Below are positions 7,616-9,867 of a DNA stretch of 9,867 bases, piece by piece. The position numbers and the translations under genes are program-made. This stretch comes from Erysipelotrichaceae bacterium (GTDB lineage: Bacteria; Bacillota_I; Bacilli_A; Erysipelotrichales; Coprobacillaceae): the NCBI GenBank assembly GCA_021200395.1, contig JAJQGQ010000152.1:1-9867 (forward strand), read 5' to 3'. Every line of letters begins with the position of its first letter. Positions within the stretch are counted from its first letter, which is position 1. The notes below the pieces were generated by a model. It was given only the letters and a program-made list of their open reading frames with translations, ran no database searches and was not told where the DNA came from.

Positions 7616-7954
7616 TTATTCAATTATATGTTGATAACCAGCATCAAAAATTTGTTGAACATGTTCATCATCCAAAGAATAATATATCATTTTACCGTCT
7701 CTTCGGAACTTAACAAGTTTTGCATTTTTTAAAATACGTAATTGATGTGATATTGCTGATTGTGTCATATTTAATGCAGCAGCTAAATCATAAACGCACA
7801 TTTCTGATTCAAATAATGCACAAATGATTTTAATACGTGTAGAATCCCCAAAAACTTTAAACAATTCTGCTACATCATACAATATTTCTTCATCAGGTAG
7901 GGAATTGACAACTTTATCCACAACTTCCTGATTGACGATAGTTGATTTATCCAT
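7616..7954 (-). CDS. ArsR/SmtB-family metal-sensing repressor (CzrA/SmtB-like)
   Basis: A 112-residue winged-helix repressor that should bind operator DNA when metal-free and release it when zinc or a similar ion binds. The recognition helix region is NMTQSAISHQLRILKNAKLV (62-81), followed by the wing FRRDGKMIYYSL. The C-terminal helix carries Asp96, His98, His109 and Glu112 with the spacing D-x-H-x10-H-x2-E of the SmtB/CzrA alpha5 zinc site. The alpha3 region reads SEMCVYDL: Cys53 remains, but the second cysteine of CadC-type CVCDL is Tyr55, so a thiolate Cd/Pb site looks incomplete. AAAGGAGG (7961-7968) sits six bases before the ATG at 7954. An upstream in-frame ATG at 7987 lies inside the operator and lacks a ribosome binding site. 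First gene of the unit with the ATPase. Confidence 0.93.
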   Translation of the reverse strand: MDKSTIVNQEVVDKVVNSLPDEEILYDVAELFKVFGDSTRIKIICALFESEMCVYDLAAALNMTQSAISHQLRILKNAKLVKFRRDGKMIYYSLDDEHVQQIFDAGYQHIIE

Positions 7955-7968
7955 TAAATGCCTCCTTT

Positions 7969-7990
7969 CATATGAACATTTCTTCATATG
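7969..7990 (-). promoter_or_regulatory. Predicted ArsR/SmtB-type operator
   Basis: Perfect inverted repeat with arms CATATGAA (7969-7976) and TTCATATG (7983-7990) and a 6-base spacer. The core TGAA-N6-TTCA is the layout known for SmtB/CzrA operators. It lies just downstream of the repressor gene's -10 box (about +3 to +24 if transcription starts near 7992) and touches the Shine-Dalgarno sequence at 7961-7968. Repressor bound here would block initiation. Inference: autoregulation by the adjacent repressor. Confidence 0.8.
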
Positions 7991-7998
7991 TTTATATG

Positions 7999-8027
7999 AT
8001 TATATATCTATTTAATTGACAAGTCAA
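7999..8027 (-). promoter_or_regulatory. Promoter of the repressor-ATPase operon
   Basis: On the minus strand TTGACT (plus 8022-8027) is followed by exactly 17 bases and a perfect TATAAT (7999-8004). This is the best vegetative promoter match in the window. The start site should fall near 7992, directly before the palindromic operator. Confidence 0.82.
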
Positions 8028-8046
8028 TAGATTTGTGAAAGAATAT
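8016..8046 (+). promoter_or_regulatory. Possible divergent promoter for the cysteine hydrolase gene
   Basis: A perfect TTGACA is at 8016-8021. The matching -10 is weak: AAGAAT at 8039-8044 (17-base spacing) or GAATAT at 8041-8046 (19-base spacing). The start site would fall very close to the ribosome binding site at 8054-8060, giving a very short leader. The -35 box directly abuts the -35 box of the opposite promoter, forming the palindrome ATTGAC-AA-GTCAAT (8015-8028). Confidence 0.45.
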
Positions 8047-8065
8047 AAGTAACGAGGTGATACAA

Positions 8066-8587
8066 ATGAAAAGATTATTAGTAGTCGTTGATTATCAAAA
8101 TGATTTTGTTTGTGGTAGTTTGGGATTTGATAAAGCAAAAGAATTAGAAGATCATATTGTTTATTTAATTAAAGAGTATCGCATGAATGGTGATGAAGTT
8201 ATTTATACAATGGACACACATCAAAGTAATTACTTAGATACTTATGAAGGAAAGCATTTACCAATTAAACATTGTATTGAACACACTGAAGGTTGGCAAT
8301 TATATGGTAAAGTAAGAGATTTATTAAAAGATAGTCTTTGTTTTAAAAAGAACACGTTTCCTTCTCTTGATTTGGCTTATTATTTGGAAGATAAAAAATA
8401 TGAAGATATTACTTTTGTTGGTTTAGTATCTAATATTTGTGTTATCTCTAATGCCATTATGGCCAAAGCAGCACAATGTGAAACGCCAATTCGTGTCGAT
8501 TTAAAAGGTACTGGCAGTGGTGATGAAAAAGCTCATCAAGCATGTATTGAAGTGATGAAATCAATGCAAATTGAAATTATTGAATAA
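8066..8587 (+). CDS. Isochorismatase-family cysteine hydrolase, nicotinamidase-like
   Basis: A 173-residue cytosolic hydrolase of the isochorismatase/nicotinamidase superfamily. The expected catalytic triad is Asp9 (DYQNDF), Lys94 or Lys95 (FKKNTF) and Cys125 (GLVSNICV). Asp50 and His52 (MDTH) with His69 (KHC) match the metal-site pattern of nicotinamidases, and EHTEGW follows as in PncA-like proteins. Nicotinamide deamidation for NAD salvage is therefore the leading suggestion, but the superfamily is broad and sequence alone does not prove the substrate. GAGGTGA at 8054-8060 precedes the ATG at 8066 by five bases. An alternative GTG at 8057 lies inside that ribosome binding site and was rejected. 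Divergent from the metal repressor and followed by its own terminator, so probably transcribed alone. Confidence 0.85.
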   Translation: MKRLLVVVDYQNDFVCGSLGFDKAKELEDHIVYLIKEYRMNGDEVIYTMDTHQSNYLDTYEGKHLPIKHCIEHTEGWQLYGKVRDLLKDSLCFKKNTFPSLDLAYYLEDKKYEDITFVGLVSNICVISNAIMAKAAQCETPIRVDLKGTGSGDEKAHQACIEVMKSMQIEIIE

Positions 8588-8620
8588 AGATGACCAAAAT
8601 GTCATCTTTTATTTTTTATT
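8586..8620 (+). terminator. Intrinsic terminator of the cysteine hydrolase gene
   Basis: AAAGATGAC (8586-8594) pairs with GTCATCTTT (8601-8609) around the loop CAAAAT, and a T-rich tail follows to 8620. The stem starts within the stop codon. Confidence 0.85.
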
Positions 8621-8659
8621 CAAAAAGGGTAATATTTGTAATTTTTATAAAAGGTTAAG

Positions 8660-8678
8660 AATTTTTTATTGAAAAATT
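8660..8678. repeat. AT-only inverted repeat over the ilvE -35 region
   Basis: AATTTTT (8660-8666) and AAAAATT (8672-8678) form 7-base arms around a 5-base spacer. It overlaps a candidate -35 box (8669-8674). It loosely resembles a CodY box (AATTTTC-W-GAAAATT) but has several mismatches and a longer spacer, so regulation is only a suggestion. Confidence 0.3.
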
Positions 8679-8717
8679 AAAAAAGATATTGTATACAAAT
8701 AAAATTGGAGTTATAAT
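8669..8717 (+). promoter_or_regulatory. Promoter region of ilvE, two overlapping candidates
   Basis: Candidate one is TTGAAA (8669-8674), 17 bases, TATACA (8692-8697). Candidate two is TTGTAT (8689-8694), 17 bases, TATAAT (8712-8717). Both have ideal spacing, and the sequence does not decide between them. Either would give a leader of about 20-45 bases, too short for a T-box or attenuator. Besides these and the AT-only palindrome, the gap 8588-8746 contains only the upstream terminator. Confidence 0.6.
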
Positions 8718-8746
8718 TTTGATAATTATTAAGGGGGTTTTAATTT

Positions 8747-9811
8747 ATGGAAATTAAAATAGAAAGAGCGGCAACGCTAAAAGAAAAACCAGATCAAAAT
8801 AATCTTGGCTTTGGAAATTATTTTACTGATCATATGTTTATCATGGATTGGGATAAAGAACAAGGCTGGCATGATGCAAGAATTGTACCTTATGCACCTA
8901 TTCCTATGGATCCAGCAACTATGGTATTACATTATGCTCAAGAAACTTTTGAGGGATTAAAAGCTTATCGTAATCCAGATGGGGATATCTTATTATTTAG
9001 ACCAGAAATGAATGCAAGAAGAATGATCAATTCAAATAGACGTATTTGTATGGCTGAAATACCTGAAGATATGTTTGTAGAAGCAGTCGAAGCTATTGTT
9101 AGATATGAACAAGATTGGATTCCAACTGCTCCTGAAACTTCATTATATATTCGTCCATTTATGTATGCTTCTGAACCTAGTGTTGGGGTTCATCCAGCTG
9201 ATAGTTATAAATTCATTATTATCTTATCACCTGTAGGTGCTTATTATCCTGAAGGTATTAATCCAGTTAAGATTTGGGTTGAAGATGAATATGTTAGAGC
9301 TGTTAAAGGTGGTACTGGTTTCACTAAATGTGGTGGTAACTATGCTGCAAGTATCGCTGCTCAAGTAAAAGCAGAGAATCATGGATATACACAAGTCTTA
9401 TGGTTAGATGGTGTTCATAGAAAATATGTTGAAGAAGTAGGAACAATGAATGTTATGTTCTTAATCAATGATACAGTTGTTACAGCAGCCCTTGAAGGTT
9501 CTGTATTACCAGGTGTTACAAGAGATTCTATTATCCATATCTTAAAAGATTGGGGTTATAAAGTAGAAGAAAGACAATTAAGTATTGATGAATTAATGGA
9601 TGCTGCTAGAGATGGTTCTTTAAAAGAAGCTTGGGGAACTGGTACAGCTGCAGTTATTTCTCCTATTGGTGAATTATGCTATAAAGGTGAAGAAATTATT
9701 GTTCATGATTTTAAGATTGGTGAATTAACACAAAAGCTTTACGATACTTTAACTGGTATTCAATGGGGTAAATTAGAAGACAAATACAACTGGACAAGAG
9801 TTGTAAAATAA
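8747..9811 (+). CDS. ilvE: Branched-chain amino acid aminotransferase
   Basis: A PLP enzyme of fold type IV that interconverts Leu, Ile and Val with their 2-oxo acids, using 2-oxoglutarate/glutamate. The 354 residues and sequence match the longer BCAT group also found in eukaryotes and many Firmicutes. Visible marks are LHYAQETFEGLKAYR (61-75), ARRMINSNRRICM (90-102), YIRPFMYAS (134-142), KGGTGFTKCGGNYA (187-200) with Lys194 as the PLP-binding lysine, EVGTMNVMF (230-238), and GTGTAAVISPIG (297-308). AAGGGGG at 8731-8737 lies nine bases before the ATG. No other branched-chain biosynthesis gene is beside it, so it may serve synthesis or degradation. It has its own promoter and a strong terminator, hence is probably a single-gene transcript. 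Confidence 0.96.
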   Translation: MEIKIERAATLKEKPDQNNLGFGNYFTDHMFIMDWDKEQGWHDARIVPYAPIPMDPATMVLHYAQETFEGLKAYRNPDGDILLFRPEMNARRMINSNRRICMAEIPEDMFVEAVEAIVRYEQDWIPTAPETSLYIRPFMYASEPSVGVHPADSYKFIIILSPVGAYYPEGINPVKIWVEDEYVRAVKGGTGFTKCGGNYAASIAAQVKAENHGYTQVLWLDGVHRKYVEEVGTMNVMFLINDTVVTAALEGSVLPGVTRDSIIHILKDWGYKVEERQLSIDELMDAARDGSLKEAWGTGTAAVISPIGELCYKGEEIIVHDFKIGELTQKLYDTLTGIQWGKLEDKYNWTRVVK

Positions 9812-9828
9812 AGGGGTAACCAAAATTT

Positions 9829-9865
9829 TTCCGGGTAAAATCTAATTTTTACTCGGAATTTTTTT
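9829..9865 (+). terminator. Intrinsic terminator of ilvE
   Basis: TTCCGGGTAAAA (9829-9840) pairs with TTTTACTCGGAA (9847-9858): twelve pairs including one G-T wobble, with a 6-base loop, followed by seven T (9859-9865). Confidence 0.9.
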
Positions 9866-9867
9866 AG

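Noticed and set aside
6962..7732. Three similar open frames on the + strand opposite the start of cadA and the end of the repressor gene (6962-7204, 7208-7417, 7442-7732)
   Set aside because: They are antisense images of the HMA repeats. Their similarity to each other comes from the repeated DNA, and none has a convincing ribosome binding site.
7955..7987. Repressor starting at an upstream ATG (7987)
   Set aside because: That ATG lies in the operator within a few bases of the expected transcription start. The ATG at 7954 has AAAGGAGG six bases upstream.
8057..8065. Hydrolase starting at GTG (8057)
   Set aside because: This GTG is part of the GAGGTGA ribosome binding site for the ATG at 8066.
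8588..8746. T-box or leader-peptide attenuator before ilvE
   Set aside because: The predicted leader is only about 20-45 bases, and no T-box bulge sequence, leader peptide or terminator/antiterminator pair is visible before the start codon.

Overview
The window is strongly AT-rich, with short gaps between genes and clear AGGAGG-type ribosome binding sites. Its gene set is typical of low-GC Firmicutes/Bacillota. The combination of a BspA-like leucine-rich repeat fused to a metabolic enzyme, a CadA-type ATPase and an anaerobe-like core metabolism suggests a gut Erysipelotrichia-type bacterium (Coprobacillus or Erysipelatoclostridium relatives). That placement is inference from style only. The region is mostly core metabolism plus one metal-resistance unit. 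I see no phage, transposon, CRISPR array, tRNA or rRNA, and no gene-free stretch longer than about 160 bases.

Layout. Positions 1-1060 (+) hold the end of a coaB/coaBC gene overlapping coaX, two steps of coenzyme A synthesis, closed by a hairpin terminator. Positions 1066-4657 (-) hold a two-gene unit: a 4-alpha-glucanotransferase (malQ) with a large extra C-terminal leucine-rich-repeat region, followed ten bases later by a patatin-like phospholipase. Positions 4790-7954 (-) hold a metal-responsive unit: an ArsR/SmtB-type repressor gene followed by a CadA/ZntA-type Zn/Cd/Pb-exporting P1B ATPase. The ATPase carries three almost identical N-terminal metal-binding domains joined by histidine-rich linkers, plus a fourth diverged one. 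Positions 8066-8587 (+) hold an isochorismatase/nicotinamidase-family cysteine hydrolase, transcribed divergently from the repressor. Positions 8747-9811 (+) hold a branched-chain amino acid aminotransferase (ilvE) as a single gene with its own promoter and terminator.

How it fits together. The best resolved regulatory region is 7955-8065. The repressor gene has a near-consensus promoter (TTGACT, 17 bases, TATAAT). Immediately downstream lies a perfect 8-base-arm palindrome with TGAA-N6-TTCA geometry, which matches SmtB/CzrA operators. The repressor keeps the complete alpha5 zinc-site residues (Asp96, His98, His109, Glu112). The simplest reading is zinc-relieved autorepression of a repressor-exporter operon. 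The -35 box of the divergent hydrolase promoter abuts the repressor's -35 box back to back.

The most unusual features are the recent tandem expansion of metal-binding domains in the ATPase and the glucanotransferase/leucine-rich-repeat fusion. I found no convincing evidence of an entirely new multi-gene system.
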